DNA of 64,000 nt from Afipia sp. P52-10. GTDB lineage: Bacteria > Pseudomonadota > Alphaproteobacteria > Rhizobiales > Xanthobacteraceae. The stretch spans positions 888,777 through 952,776 of the forward strand of contig NZ_AZSJ01000007.1 in NCBI RefSeq assembly GCF_000516555.1, in the 5' to 3' direction. Below, piece by piece: positions 27,328-35,576 of this stretch (positions are counted from its first letter, which is position 1; each line of letters starts with the position of its first letter). The position numbers were made by a program, and so were the translations under genes. A model generated the notes under the pieces. It was not told the DNA's origin. It did no database searches and was given only the letters and a program-made list of their open reading frames with translations.

Positions 27328-27816
27328 ATGCCCGCCCCTGTCCTCCCGTTAATCGAAGCCGCACAGTTCTGGCCAGAGTCCGGCGCCCTGATCGGGCTCG
27401 ACCTCGGTACCAAGACCATCGGCGTTGCGGTGTCCGATCCGGCGCGCCGCATCGCCACGGGCGTCGAGACGATCACTCGCAAGGCCTTCACGGCGGACGC
27501 CGCACGCCTGCTGGCGCTGGCCGCCGAGCGGCGGGTGGTTGGCATCGTGCTCGGCCTGCCGGTCAACATGGACGGAAGCGAAGGAGCCCGCGCGCAATCC
27601 ACCCGCGCCTTCGCGCGTAACCTGTCGGGCAAGACCGACTTGTCGATCGCGCTCTGGGACGAACGGTTGTCCACCGCCGCCGTCGAGCGCGAGCTGATCG
27701 CTGCCGATGTCAGCCGCGCTAAGCGTGCCAAGGTGATCGACGAGCATGCGGCGATCTTCATCCTGCAAGGCGCGCTCGATCGGCTGACGACCCTCAAGCG
27801 CGAGAGCGGCACGTAA
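27328..27816 (+). CDS. ruvX: YqgF/RuvX Holliday-junction resolvase-like / pre-16S rRNA nuclease
   Basis: A 162-residue YqgF-family protein with an RNase H-like fold. The first acidic motif is GLDLGTKTIGVAVSD (Asp25), followed by GIVLGLPVNMDGSEG and a DERLSTAAVER segment, then DEHAAIFILQGALD with the last acidic residue. The family is implicated in trimming the 5' end of 16S rRNA and was named for a resolvase-like fold. It is followed after 4 bases by an AEC transporter gene, a likely two-gene operon. Confidence 0.95.
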   Translation: MPAPVLPLIEAAQFWPESGALIGLDLGTKTIGVAVSDPARRIATGVETITRKAFTADAARLLALAAERRVVGIVLGLPVNMDGSEGARAQSTRAFARNLSGKTDLSIALWDERLSTAAVERELIAADVSRAKRAKVIDEHAAIFILQGALDRLTTLKRESGT

Positions 27817-27820
27817 GCCG

Positions 27821-28744
27821 ATGGCCGTCGTCCTTGCCGCCCTGCTGCCGGTGTTCCTGCTCATCGTCATGGGTTTCTGGCTGCGCCATTCGCTGCTGAC
27901 CGAAGATGCGCACTGGATCGGCCTTGAACGTCTCGTCTACTACATACTGTTCCCCGCACTGCTGATCGAGACGTTGGCTCGTGCCAACCTGACCACCGTG
28001 CCGATCGGCGGCGTCGGCGGCGCGCTGATGCTGGCGGTGCTGACGATGGGCGCGTTCTGCCTGTTGATCCGCAGGCCGCTGCAAAGCGCGCTCGACGTCG
28101 ATGGGCCTGCTTTCACCTCGATCTTTCAGGCCGCAACACGCTGGCAGACCTTCGTCGCACTCGCCGTCGCCGGCAACCTCTATGGCGATCTCGGCATCGC
28201 GCTGGCCTCGGTGGCGATGGTGGCGATGATCCCGCTACTCAATGTCATGAGCGTCGCCGTGCTCGCGCATTACGCGCGGCCGCAACGCCTGTCATGGCCG
28301 CAGATCCTGCTCACCGTGGCGCGCAACCCGTTCATCTGGGCCTGCGTAATCGGCCTTGCGCTGAACGTTCTCAACGTGCCTGTGCCGAAGGTCGCCTACG
28401 ACTTCGCTAACGCGCTTGGCCGTTCATCATTGGCGATCGGCCTGCTGGTGGTCGGCGCCGGACTGCAGCTCAGCATGATCCGTCCCACCGCGCCCGTGAC
28501 GCTGACGGTCATTTTGAAGCTGATAGCGATGCCGTCGATCGCGGTGAGCTATGCCCTGCTGTTCGGCCTGTCCGGAACAAATCTCGCGGTCGTCGCCTGC
28601 TGCGCATCGGTGCCGGCGGCATCGAACGCTTACGTGCTGGCGAAGCAGATGGGTGGCGACGCACCGCTCCTCGCACAGATATTGACCTTGCAGACGATCC
28701 TGGCAGTGCTGACGATGCCGATCGTGATCTCGCTCGTCCGATAA
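27821..28744 (+). CDS. AEC-family (auxin efflux carrier) transporter
   Basis: The 307-residue protein has about 8-10 hydrophobic segments throughout, beginning AVVLAALLPVFLLIVMGFWL. The central NPFIWACVIGLALNVLNVPVP and the helix-loop near VVACCASVPAASNAYVLAKQ are typical of AEC permeases (YfdV/MdcF relatives), whose bacterial members transport malonate, malate or related acids. Substrate cannot be assigned. It overlaps nothing but lies only 4 bases after ruvX. Confidence 0.9.
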   Translation: MAVVLAALLPVFLLIVMGFWLRHSLLTEDAHWIGLERLVYYILFPALLIETLARANLTTVPIGGVGGALMLAVLTMGAFCLLIRRPLQSALDVDGPAFTSIFQAATRWQTFVALAVAGNLYGDLGIALASVAMVAMIPLLNVMSVAVLAHYARPQRLSWPQILLTVARNPFIWACVIGLALNVLNVPVPKVAYDFANALGRSSLAIGLLVVGAGLQLSMIRPTAPVTLTVILKLIAMPSIAVSYALLFGLSGTNLAVVACCASVPAASNAYVLAKQMGGDAPLLAQILTLQTILAVLTMPIVISLVR

Positions 28745-28824
28745 CCGGAACACCGCCGGCTCCAAACAAGACAAGAGGCCGCGCTGCCGCAGCCTCCTGT
28801 GCTCATCCAAACCCGTAAGAACCA

Positions 28825-29088
28825 CTACTGGTTCGGATTGTAGTTGGCACCGAAGCGGCCATCGTTGAAATTGATGCCACCACCGCTGACAGCCGGCGGA
28901 ACGGCAAGGTTATATGACCCGCGGAAGGATTGCTGACGCACATATGCTGCGTCAGACGCAGACCCTCTGTGAACGTGTGTCGCCACACTTTTCGTGCGCG
29001 CAGAGCGCGCTTCCGCTGATGGCATCGAGAACGCTGCCGCGCCGATAACCGCAAAAGCCAATGCCAGTTTCGCTGTGGTGCTGATCAT
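28825..29088 (-). CDS. Small secreted protein ending NYNPN (copy 1)
   Basis: The 87-residue product starts with a signal peptide (LALAFAVIGAAAFSMPSAEAR, cleavage after AEA near residue 27) and a mature part of about 60 residues with no Cys, ending GRFGANYNPNQ. AGGAG lies 8 bases before ATG 29088. It shares the PSAEAR signal end and the NYNPN tail with the next leftward gene. Function is unknown; a periplasmic or surface location is inferred. Confidence 0.8.
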   Translation of the reverse strand: MISTTAKLALAFAVIGAAAFSMPSAEARSARTKSVATHVHRGSASDAAYVRQQSFRGSYNLAVPPAVSGGGINFNDGRFGANYNPNQ

Positions 29089-29389
29089 TCGAAAATCTCC
29101 TGACAGACATTTCCGCGATTGAACGTTCGTTCATGTCGCGCTGCGGTCTGCAGGTGGCTTTTGCCCTCGCACTGCACAAGGGGCGTTGAACTTTTTGTCA
29201 TTGGGGAGGGATTATCGAGCGACAATGACAGCGTCGTGAGACGAGCGGACGATTTCGTCTCGCACTGGGCTTTCGATGAGAAAAATCATCTGCCGTGCGC
29301 ACATCAAAAGAAAGAGGAGATCGCGTCGCGATCTCCTCCCTACTTAGTGCGATCAGCGCGTAATTCGATCGCAGCTCTGCGTTTTCGCG
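29089..29389. other. Intergenic stretch containing a terminator
   Basis: About 300 bases between two small secreted-protein genes hold the terminator of the right-hand gene (29304-29338) and the GTTCGTTC-rich leader of the left-hand gene. TGAACGTTCGTTCA lies near 29118-29131 and a related GAACGGTTGTTCA-like word sits upstream of the sister gene near 29789-29801; this could be a shared operator. Confidence 0.4.
29304..29338 (-). terminator. Intrinsic terminator of the Tyr/Gly-rich protein gene
   Basis: On the minus strand an 11-bp perfect stem (GAGGAGATCGC / GCGATCTCCTC, 29314-29324 with 29328-29338) is followed by TTTCTTTTG, about 50 bases past the stop codon. Confidence 0.8.
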
Positions 29390-29761
29390 TTAGCCGCCGT
29401 TGGGATTGTAGTTTGTGCCCGGAACCGGCGCGCTGCGCGGACGGCCATAATAGCCATAGCCCGGCCCATCATAGTAGCCGTCATAGCTGCGATAGCGAGG
29501 CTGGTAGTAGTTGTAGCTGTCGCCGTAATAGCCGCCACCATAGTAGCCGCTATCGTAGTAGCCGTTCGGATAGTAGTAGCGCGGCTGTGACGCTGCGGCC
29601 GCCATGGCGCCAAGCGCCAGCGCACCGGCGGCGATGCCGAAACCGATCGCAGCATTGCGGCCGCCGCGCGCCTCTGCGGAAGGCACCGAGAGCGCTATCG
29701 CGCCCGCGACACCAAGCGCCGTCGCTAACTTCCAGCCAGAAAACGTGCGAGCCGTGCTCAT
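29390..29761 (-). CDS. Tyr/Gly-rich secreted protein ending NYNPN (copy 2)
   Basis: ATG 29761, with AGGAG 8 bases upstream, gives 123 residues. A signal peptide ends at VPSAEAR (about residue 32). A second short hydrophobic Ala/Gly stretch (IGFGIAAGALALGAMAAAA) follows, then a repetitive Tyr/Gly domain (GYYDSGYYGGGYYGDSY) and the tail GTNYNPNGG. The glycine-zipper-like stretch plus Tyr-rich repeats suggests an envelope-associated or surface-exposed structural protein. No known domain was recognised. It shares signal-end and tail sequences with the gene at 28825-29088. Confidence 0.82.
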   Translation of the reverse strand: MSTARTFSGWKLATALGVAGAIALSVPSAEARGGRNAAIGFGIAAGALALGAMAAAASQPRYYYPNGYYDSGYYGGGYYGDSYNYYQPRYRSYDGYYDGPGYGYYGRPRSAPVPGTNYNPNGG

Positions 29762-29960
29762 GTCCTTCTCCTCATAACGCCACACACTGAACGGTTGTTC
29801 ATCGCGTCGCGGCAAGCTGCGGTGGAAACTCACCAGGTCCCGACATGGTTCCGATGCCGGATCGCCGCAAGATCATACGCAATGAACTTTCGGTAACCTG
29901 TCCAAGCAACGATGGTGCATCGGCTGCGCTGAACCGCCGGTGAATGGCGGCAGAGAGCGA

Positions 29961-30728
29961 TCAACTCACGAACCACAACGCCTGCAGCGAGGCGGTGAGA
30001 TTGTAGAAGGCGTGAGTGATCACGGTCAGCCAGGTCGAGTTGCTCCACGCCCGCAGTGTGCCGAACAGCAGGCCGATGGCGAAGATGCCAGTGACATAGA
30101 ACCATTCGTACTGGACGTGGATCACCGCGAACAAGGCGGCAGTGAGGACGATTGCACCGGCGGGCCTTAGGAATGTCACCGACCAGCCGCGATACATGAA
30201 CCCGCGGAAGATGAATTCCTCGCCGATCGGCGCCGCAAAGCAGAAGCCGGCGAGCACCAGCCAGATCAAACCTGACTCACGCGCGGTCCGCATACTGGTC
30301 AGCGAAAATTCGGGAGCCAGCGGATAGCCGCACAGGTAAGCAGCGACATCGAGCAGGATCAGCAGCACCGCCGACGCTGCGAGCGCAATGCCGAGCTGAC
30401 GCCAGCTCGGCCAGCGCAACGCCAGGTATCCCGCGAACGATCGCCGCGCCAGACGGATTGCGATCCAGAGCACCACGAGCCCGGCCGGCAGACCGGCCAA
30501 TACGGAAAGAGCCACCGTGCCTCCGTGCTGGCCGATGGCTTTCAAACCTTCTTCCGAGAGGTCGAGGTCGGTGAAAACACCGAGCACGCCGATGAGCGCG
30601 AACACCTGCGCAAGCGACATGGCGCCGAAAGCGAGGCCACCCCAAAAGGTTGTGCCGAACAATTTCCAGGTTCGCGGCGGCTTCGATACAGGTTTTTGGG
30701 CGATTTCAGTGCATTCTACAGACGACAT
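29961..30728 (-). CDS. CPBP-family intramembrane protease (Abi)
   Basis: The 255-residue membrane protein (start MSSVECTEIAQKPVSK at 30728) has about 6-8 hydrophobic segments. The diagnostic CPBP motifs are all visible: GEEFIFRG (Glu170, Glu171, Arg175), FAVIHVQYEW with the second motif His, and TVITHAFYN with the third motif His and Asn. Relatives process prenylated or signal-like substrates (Rce1-type) or provide bacteriocin self-immunity. It is divergent from pyrB. Confidence 0.93.
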   Translation of the reverse strand: MSSVECTEIAQKPVSKPPRTWKLFGTTFWGGLAFGAMSLAQVFALIGVLGVFTDLDLSEEGLKAIGQHGGTVALSVLAGLPAGLVVLWIAIRLARRSFAGYLALRWPSWRQLGIALAASAVLLILLDVAAYLCGYPLAPEFSLTSMRTARESGLIWLVLAGFCFAAPIGEEFIFRGFMYRGWSVTFLRPAGAIVLTAALFAVIHVQYEWFYVTGIFAIGLLFGTLRAWSNSTWLTVITHAFYNLTASLQALWFVS

Positions 30729-30921
30729 ACGGCCCCTCTGAGCGGTTGGTGGCACCCTGCGCCCAGCCGGTTCAAACTTTATGAAAGAGCGGCGGGAACA
30801 TGCTCCCGCGGCACCTGTTCTTCCCCCGAACAGCCGAAGGGCGAGATCGCAGGGGAAATGTCATCTTTGCCCAAGGGAAGGCTTCTCAGGGCACATGGTT
30901 TCCCCTATAGAACCGACTTTA

Positions 30922-31875
30922 ATGACTTCCGCACCGAAATCGTCGTTCGTCCTCGGCCACCGCCATCTGCTTGGCATCGAGGGGCTTTCCGTCGCCGACA
31001 TCACAGGCCTTCTCGACCTTTCCGAAGAGTTCGTCGAGCTCAACCGGCAGATCGAGAAGAAGACCACCTATCTGCGCGGCCGCACGCAAATCAACCTGTT
31101 CTTCGAAGCCTCCACCCGCACTCAGTCCTCGTTCGAGATCGCCGGCAAGCGGCTCGGCGCCGACGTGATGAACATGTCGGTCTCCTCGTCCTCGATGCGT
31201 AAGGGCGAGACGCTGATCGACACCGCTGTCACGCTGAACGCCATGCACCCGGATATCCTGGTCGTGCGCCATCACGCCTCCGGCGCTGTGGAACTGCTGG
31301 CGCGCAAGGTGGATGGTTCAGTCATCAATGCCGGAGACGGTGCGCACGAGCACCCGACCCAGGCGCTGCTGGACGCGCTCACCATCCGCCGCAACAAGGG
31401 CCGGATCGAGGGGCTGACGGTGGCGATCTGCGGCGACGTCCTGCACTCGCGCGTCGCCCGCTCCAACATTCTGCTGCTCACCACCATGGGCGCGCGCGTC
31501 CGTGTCGTCGCCCCCTCCACGCTGCTGCCGCCCGGCATCGAGAAAATGGGTGTCGAGGTCGCGCGCGACATGCGCGAGGGATTGAACGGCGCCGATATCG
31601 TCATGATGCTGCGCCTGCAGCGCGAGCGCATGAACGGCTCGTTCGTGCCTTCGAGCCAGGAATACTTCCAGTATTTCGGCCTCGACCAGAAGAAGCTCAA
31701 TTACGCCAAGCCGGACGCGCTGGTGATGCATCCAGGTCCGATGAACCGCGGCGTGGAGATCGACTCGCTGGTCGCCGATGGCGCGCAGTCGCTGATCCGC
31801 GAGCAGGTGGAAATGGGCGTGGCCGTGCGGATGGCGGTGCTCGAAGCACTCGCCCGCAACCTGCCCAATGCGTAA
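30922..31875 (+). CDS. pyrB: Aspartate carbamoyltransferase catalytic subunit
   Basis: With ATG 30922 ([20 protein letters not shown]) the protein has 317 residues, the usual length. Carbamoyl phosphate is held by [16 protein letters not shown] near 53-68, and [12 protein letters not shown] and [10 protein letters not shown] form the aspartate side. It catalyses the first committed step of pyrimidine synthesis. A longer start at 30895 is possible. It is 39 bases upstream of a dihydroorotase homologue that lacks metal ligands, an arrangement recalling ATCases whose assembly needs an inactive dihydroorotase-like partner. Confidence 0.96.
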   Translation: MTSAPKSSFVLGHRHLLGIEGLSVADITGLLDLSEEFVELNRQIEKKTTYLRGRTQINLFFEASTRTQSSFEIAGKRLGADVMNMSVSSSSMRKGETLIDTAVTLNAMHPDILVVRHHASGAVELLARKVDGSVINAGDGAHEHPTQALLDALTIRRNKGRIEGLTVAICGDVLHSRVARSNILLLTTMGARVRVVAPSTLLPPGIEKMGVEVARDMREGLNGADIVMMLRLQRERMNGSFVPSSQEYFQYFGLDQKKLNYAKPDALVMHPGPMNRGVEIDSLVADGAQSLIREQVEMGVAVRMAVLEALARNLPNA

Positions 31876-31914
31876 CCGCCATGATCGTCCGTTCAAAGAA
31901 GAAGCCGTAAGCCC

Positions 31915-33222
31915 ATGCTGACGGAACGCCGTCCTATCCTGCTCGCCAACGCCCGCATCGTCGACCCGTCCCGCGGCATCGACGAACGCGGCGACGTGCT
32001 GATCACCGATGGCCTGATCCGCGAAGCGAAGCGCGGCATCGGCGCCGCCGGCGTCCCGGAAGGCACCGACATCATCGACTGCGGCGGCAAGGTGGTTGCG
32101 CCCGGCCTGATCGATATGGGCGCCTTCATCGGCGAACCCGGCGCCAACCATCGCGAGACGCTGGCAAGCGCGAGCGCGGCCGCTGCCGCCTCCGGCATCA
32201 CCACCATCGTCTGCCGCCCCGATACGTCGCCGGTGATCGACAACTCCGCCACGGTCGATTTCGTGATGCGCCGGGCACGGGACACCGCGATCGTTCACAT
32301 CCAGCCGATGGCGGCCCTCACCAAGGGCTTGCGCGGCGAAGAGATGACCGAGATCGGCCTCTTGAAGGCCGCCGGCGCGATCGCCTTCACCGATGCCGGC
32401 AAGAGCGTCACCAATGCCCTCGTGATGCGACGCGCCCTCACCTATGCCAAGGATTTCGGCGCGCTGATCGTCCATCACACCGAAGATCCGAACCTGGTCG
32501 GCGAAGGCGTGATGAACGAAGGCGAACTCGCCGCGCGGCTCGGTCTCGCCGGCGTGCCGACGGCGGCGGAAGCCGTCATGCTCGAACGCGACATGCGCCT
32601 GGTCGCACTCACCGGTGGCCGTTACCACGCATCGTCGCTCACCTGCATCGAGTCGCTGGATATCCTGAAGCGGGCCAAGGACGCCGGGCTGAACGTCAGC
32701 GCGTCGGCCTCGATCAACCATGTGACGCTGAACGAAAACGACATAGGGCCCTACCGCACCTATCTGAAGCTGTCGCCTCCGCTGCGCACCGAGGCGGATC
32801 GCGCGGCGCTCGCCGCCGCCGTCGACTCCGGACTGATCGACACGGTGATATCCGATCACAATCCGCACGACGTCGAAACCAAGCGCCTGCCATTTGCGGA
32901 GGCCGAGGCCGGCGCGATCGGGCTCGAGACGATGCTGCCCGCAGGCTTGCGGCTGGTGCACAACGGCGAAGTCACGCTGATGTCGCTGATCCGCGCCATG
33001 TCCACGCGCCCGGCCGAACTGCTCGGGCTACCGGGTGGAACGTTGCGTCCCGGCGCACCGGCCGATCTGGTCGTCATCGATCTCGATACGCCTTGGGTCG
33101 TCGATCCGGCGAAGTTGCGCTCATCCTGCAAGAATACGCCGTTCGACGAGGCCAAGTTCACGGGGGGCGCTGTGCGGACCATTGCGGGCGGCCGCACGGT
33201 GTTTCAGCGGGCGATGCCGTAA
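31915..33222 (+). CDS. pyrC: Dihydroorotase homologue without metal site (PyrC'/PyrX-like)
   Basis: The 435-residue protein has the amidohydrolase fold of type I dihydroorotases, but the metal-binding signature is gone. The normal GLIDxHxH is GLIDMGAF here (residues 65-71), and the His of the HVST motif is Ser241 in GGRYHASSLTC. The VHHTEDP (187-192) and SDHNPH (312-317) segments remain. Known PyrC' proteins of this kind are inactive and needed to assemble or stabilise ATCase dodecamers. Here the product most likely supports PyrB, with the true dihydroorotase encoded elsewhere. A 7-bp hairpin at 33234-33251 follows the stop. Confidence 0.93.
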   Translation: MLTERRPILLANARIVDPSRGIDERGDVLITDGLIREAKRGIGAAGVPEGTDIIDCGGKVVAPGLIDMGAFIGEPGANHRETLASASAAAAASGITTIVCRPDTSPVIDNSATVDFVMRRARDTAIVHIQPMAALTKGLRGEEMTEIGLLKAAGAIAFTDAGKSVTNALVMRRALTYAKDFGALIVHHTEDPNLVGEGVMNEGELAARLGLAGVPTAAEAVMLERDMRLVALTGGRYHASSLTCIESLDILKRAKDAGLNVSASASINHVTLNENDIGPYRTYLKLSPPLRTEADRAALAAAVDSGLIDTVISDHNPHDVETKRLPFAEAEAGAIGLETMLPAGLRLVHNGEVTLMSLIRAMSTRPAELLGLPGGTLRPGAPADLVVIDLDTPWVVDPAKLRSSCKNTPFDEAKFTGGAVRTIAGGRTVFQRAMP

Positions 33223-33343
33223 CGCCATCGCAACTGAACGGCGCCGTTCAGCCAACCATGCAGCCGCGCTTTCCGATTGAAATGAGACATCGTCCAAAAT
33301 AACGTCGTCCTGCCGGATGACCGCAACCGGCGGCGACAGGCGC

Positions 33344-33367
33344 AGCAACAACGATAGCAACAACGAT
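33344..33367. repeat. 12-bp direct repeat upstream of plsY
   Basis: AGCAACAACGAT occurs twice head-to-tail. It sits in the 200-base leader before plsY and could be read in an N-terminal extension (SNNDSNND). A hairpin (CTGAACG GCGC CGTTCAG, 33234-33251) lies in the same gap. Confidence 0.7.
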
Positions 33368-33418
33368 AACGTGCGGCTTGAAAACGGCGGGCTTGGAAAT
33401 GGCAAGCTTGGGGATGTC

Positions 33419-34012
33419 ATGCTGGCTCTGAATCTCACGATCGCATTCCTGATCGGCTACCTGTTCGGCTCGGTGCCGTTCGGCCTGCTGCTGACTCGGC
33501 TCGCCGGCGGCGGTGACATCCGCGCCATCGGCTCCGGCAATATCGGCGCGACCAACGTGCTGCGGACCGGCCGCAAGGGTCTCGCCGCAGCGACACTGAT
33601 CTGCGATGCGCTGAAGGGCACCTTTGCCGTGCTCGTCGGCGGCGCCATCGCGGGCCCCAATGGCGCCATCGTCGCGGCGCTCGGCGCGTTCCTCGGCCAT
33701 CTCTTTCCGGTCTGGCTCAAATTCAAGGGCGGCAAAGGCGTCGCGACCTATATCGGTCTCCTGATCGGCCTGATCTGGCCGGCCGCACTGGCCTTCTGTG
33801 CGATCTGGCTCGCGGTCGCACTGCTCACCCGCTACTCATCGGCAGCGGCACTGATCGCCAGCCTCGCCACGCCGTTTCTGCTCTGGGGCTATGACCATCC
33901 GGCGCTTGCGGTTCTGTTCGCCGCGTTGACCGCGCTGTTGTGGTTCATGCATCGCGGCAACATCACGAAGCTGATGGCTGGGACCGAGTCCAAGATCGGC
34001 GCGAGGGCCTGA
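33419..34012 (+). CDS. plsY: Acyl-phosphate glycerol-3-phosphate acyltransferase
   Basis: Starting at ATG 33419 gives 197 residues with five predicted membrane spans. The three PlsY motifs are present: [11 protein letters not shown] with [20 protein letters not shown], then [18 protein letters not shown] and the final [13 protein letters not shown]. PlsY transfers the acyl group from acyl-phosphate to glycerol-3-phosphate, the first step of phospholipid synthesis. A longer in-frame start at 33317 adds a low-complexity Asn/Gly stretch and is rejected. Its stop is directly followed by the dprA start. Confidence 0.96.
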   Translation: MLALNLTIAFLIGYLFGSVPFGLLLTRLAGGGDIRAIGSGNIGATNVLRTGRKGLAAATLICDALKGTFAVLVGGAIAGPNGAIVAALGAFLGHLFPVWLKFKGGKGVATYIGLLIGLIWPAALAFCAIWLAVALLTRYSSAAALIASLATPFLLWGYDHPALAVLFAALTALLWFMHRGNITKLMAGTESKIGARA

Positions 34013-35110
34013 TTGAGCCCCGTCCTCTCCGACGCGCAACGTATCGACTGGCTGCGGCTGATCCGTTCGGAGAATGTGGGGCCGCGTACATTCCGCCATC
34101 TGGTCAACCACACCGGCAGCGCCAGTGCCGCGCTGAAGGCTCTTCCCGATCTCGCCCGCCGTGGCGGGGCCGCCCGTTCGGGCCGGATCTGTTCGGAGGA
34201 CGAAGCGAGACGCGAGATCGCTGCTGCGCGCGCGATGGGCGTTAGCCTCGTCGCCCCCGGCGAGCATGGTTATCCGGCGCGGCTGACGACGATCGATGAT
34301 GCTCCGCCGCTGCTGGCGATCCGCGGACAGGCCGACGCACTGATGCGGCCGATGATCGCCATCGTCGGCTCGCGCAACGCCTCCGCGGCCGGGATCAAAT
34401 TCACCCAGACCTTGACCACGGACCTGGCCGTCGCCGGCTTTGCGATCGTATCCGGGCTTGCGCGCGGCATCGATCATGCGGCTCATCGTGCCAGCGTGGC
34501 GAGCGGCACGGTTGCGGTACTAGCGGGCGGGCATGCGCAGATCTATCCGCCCGAGCACGAACCGTTGCTGCAGGCGATCGTCAGCGGCCCGGGCGGGGCC
34601 ATCTCGGAGATGCCCCTCATGCATGCGCCGAGAGCGCGCGACTTTCCTCGCCGCAACCGACTGATCGCAGGGGCCGCCGTTGGCGTTGTCATCGTTGAAG
34701 CCGCCGAGCGCTCCGGTTCGCTGATTACTGCACGAATGGCTGCCGAACAGGGCCGCGAGGTGTTTGCCGTTCCCGGCTCACCGCTCGATCCCCGCGCGGC
34801 TGGTACCAATGGTCTGCTCAAGCAAGGCGCGACCCTCGTCACCTCTGCCATAGACATTATAAATGCCGTCGATCCGATCCTTGAACGGCCGCTTAAGGGC
34901 TTGTTCGAGGAGCCTGAGGCGCCTGCCTCCGAACCGGACAATCCGGACCGGAGCCGGATCGTCGCCCTACTCGGCCCCTCACCCGTGAGCATGGACGACC
35001 TCATCCGCCTGTCGGGAGCGTCGGCTTCGGCGGTCCGGATCGTTCTGCTGGAGCTGGAACTCGCCGGCCGGCTCGAGCGGCACGGCGGTGGACTGGTATC
35101 ACTGCTCTGA
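34013..35110 (+). CDS. dprA: DNA processing protein DprA
   Basis: The 365-residue protein begins at a TTG immediately after the plsY stop, so translation is probably coupled. A SAM-like N-terminal domain is followed by the Rossmann-like DprA fold: [18 protein letters not shown] near 112-129, [17 protein letters not shown] near 143-159, then [11 protein letters not shown] and [19 protein letters not shown]-terminal winged domain (about 306-365) closes the protein. DprA loads RecA onto incoming single-stranded DNA during natural transformation. Its last 12 bases overlap the 3' end of a convergent small gene. Confidence 0.95.
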   Translation: MSPVLSDAQRIDWLRLIRSENVGPRTFRHLVNHTGSASAALKALPDLARRGGAARSGRICSEDEARREIAAARAMGVSLVAPGEHGYPARLTTIDDAPPLLAIRGQADALMRPMIAIVGSRNASAAGIKFTQTLTTDLAVAGFAIVSGLARGIDHAAHRASVASGTVAVLAGGHAQIYPPEHEPLLQAIVSGPGGAISEMPLMHAPRARDFPRRNRLIAGAAVGVVIVEAAERSGSLITARMAAEQGREVFAVPGSPLDPRAAGTNGLLKQGATLVTSAIDIINAVDPILERPLKGLFEEPEAPASEPDNPDRSRIVALLGPSPVSMDDLIRLSGASASAVRIVLLELELAGRLERHGGGLVSLL

Positions 35111-35344
35111 CGGGTCACGGACCCGGTAACGGCTTCGCCACAGCCTTTTCTCCTCATCCGCCTCCATCTTCACCATGTCGAGCAGATAAACGAGCGTATC
35201 CATCCCATGTCGCCGGGCAATCAGCGCGAGATTGTCCGCGACCGACCCGATGTAATCGGCGGCCTCGAATTCATTGCCGGTCCGCGCGGGCTCGTGCTTG
35301 GTCCCGTCACCGTCCGGTCCTCCATCGCGTGGCTTGGAGACCAT
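35099..35344 (-). CDS. Small conserved-looking protein, unknown function
   Basis: The 81-residue product has a disordered, charged N terminus (about 1-28) and a helical C-terminal part: [20 protein letters not shown], then [24 protein letters not shown] lies 6 bases before the ATG. The codon and residue patterns look coding, and the family resembles small soluble proteins of unknown function in this lineage (recalled, not checked). It converges with dprA and their ends overlap by 12 bases. Confidence 0.75.
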   Translation of the reverse strand: MVSKPRDGGPDGDGTKHEPARTGNEFEAADYIGSVADNLALIARRHGMDTLVYLLDMVKMEADEEKRLWRSRYRVRDPSEQ

Positions 35345-35479
35345 AGATCCTCGCTTCTCGACAAACGGAGGTCCGAGCAGCCGGTTCCATAGGTCTTTCG
35401 CACTCTCGGCGTATGCAATCTATGATTACATTGATACACGTTTGCAACTATTAGTCTTCACAATCCACGCCTTTGCGAT

Positions 35480-35508
35480 TTGACAGCGGGGGCCCGGGAC
35501 ACCATGTT
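35480..35508 (+). promoter_or_regulatory. Candidate promoter of topA
   Basis: A perfect TTGACA (35480-35485) is followed after 17 bases by CATGTT (35503-35508), 68 bases before the topA start. The -10 match is weak, as is common in alphaproteobacteria. Confidence 0.35.
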
Positions 35509-35576
35509 CCGCCGCAAACGGGCTGGTTCGAGTCTTCGATCCTTGCCCGATATCGCCCTTAAGCCTTTGGAATTGC

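Noticed and set aside
30781-30921. Upstream extension of pyrB
   Set aside because: The extra 47 residues are not conserved in ATCase, and the Met at 30922 gives the normal length.
31318-32961. 547-codon minus-strand frame opposite pyrB/pyrC
   Set aside because: Antisense of two clear genes; composition is that of a GC shadow.
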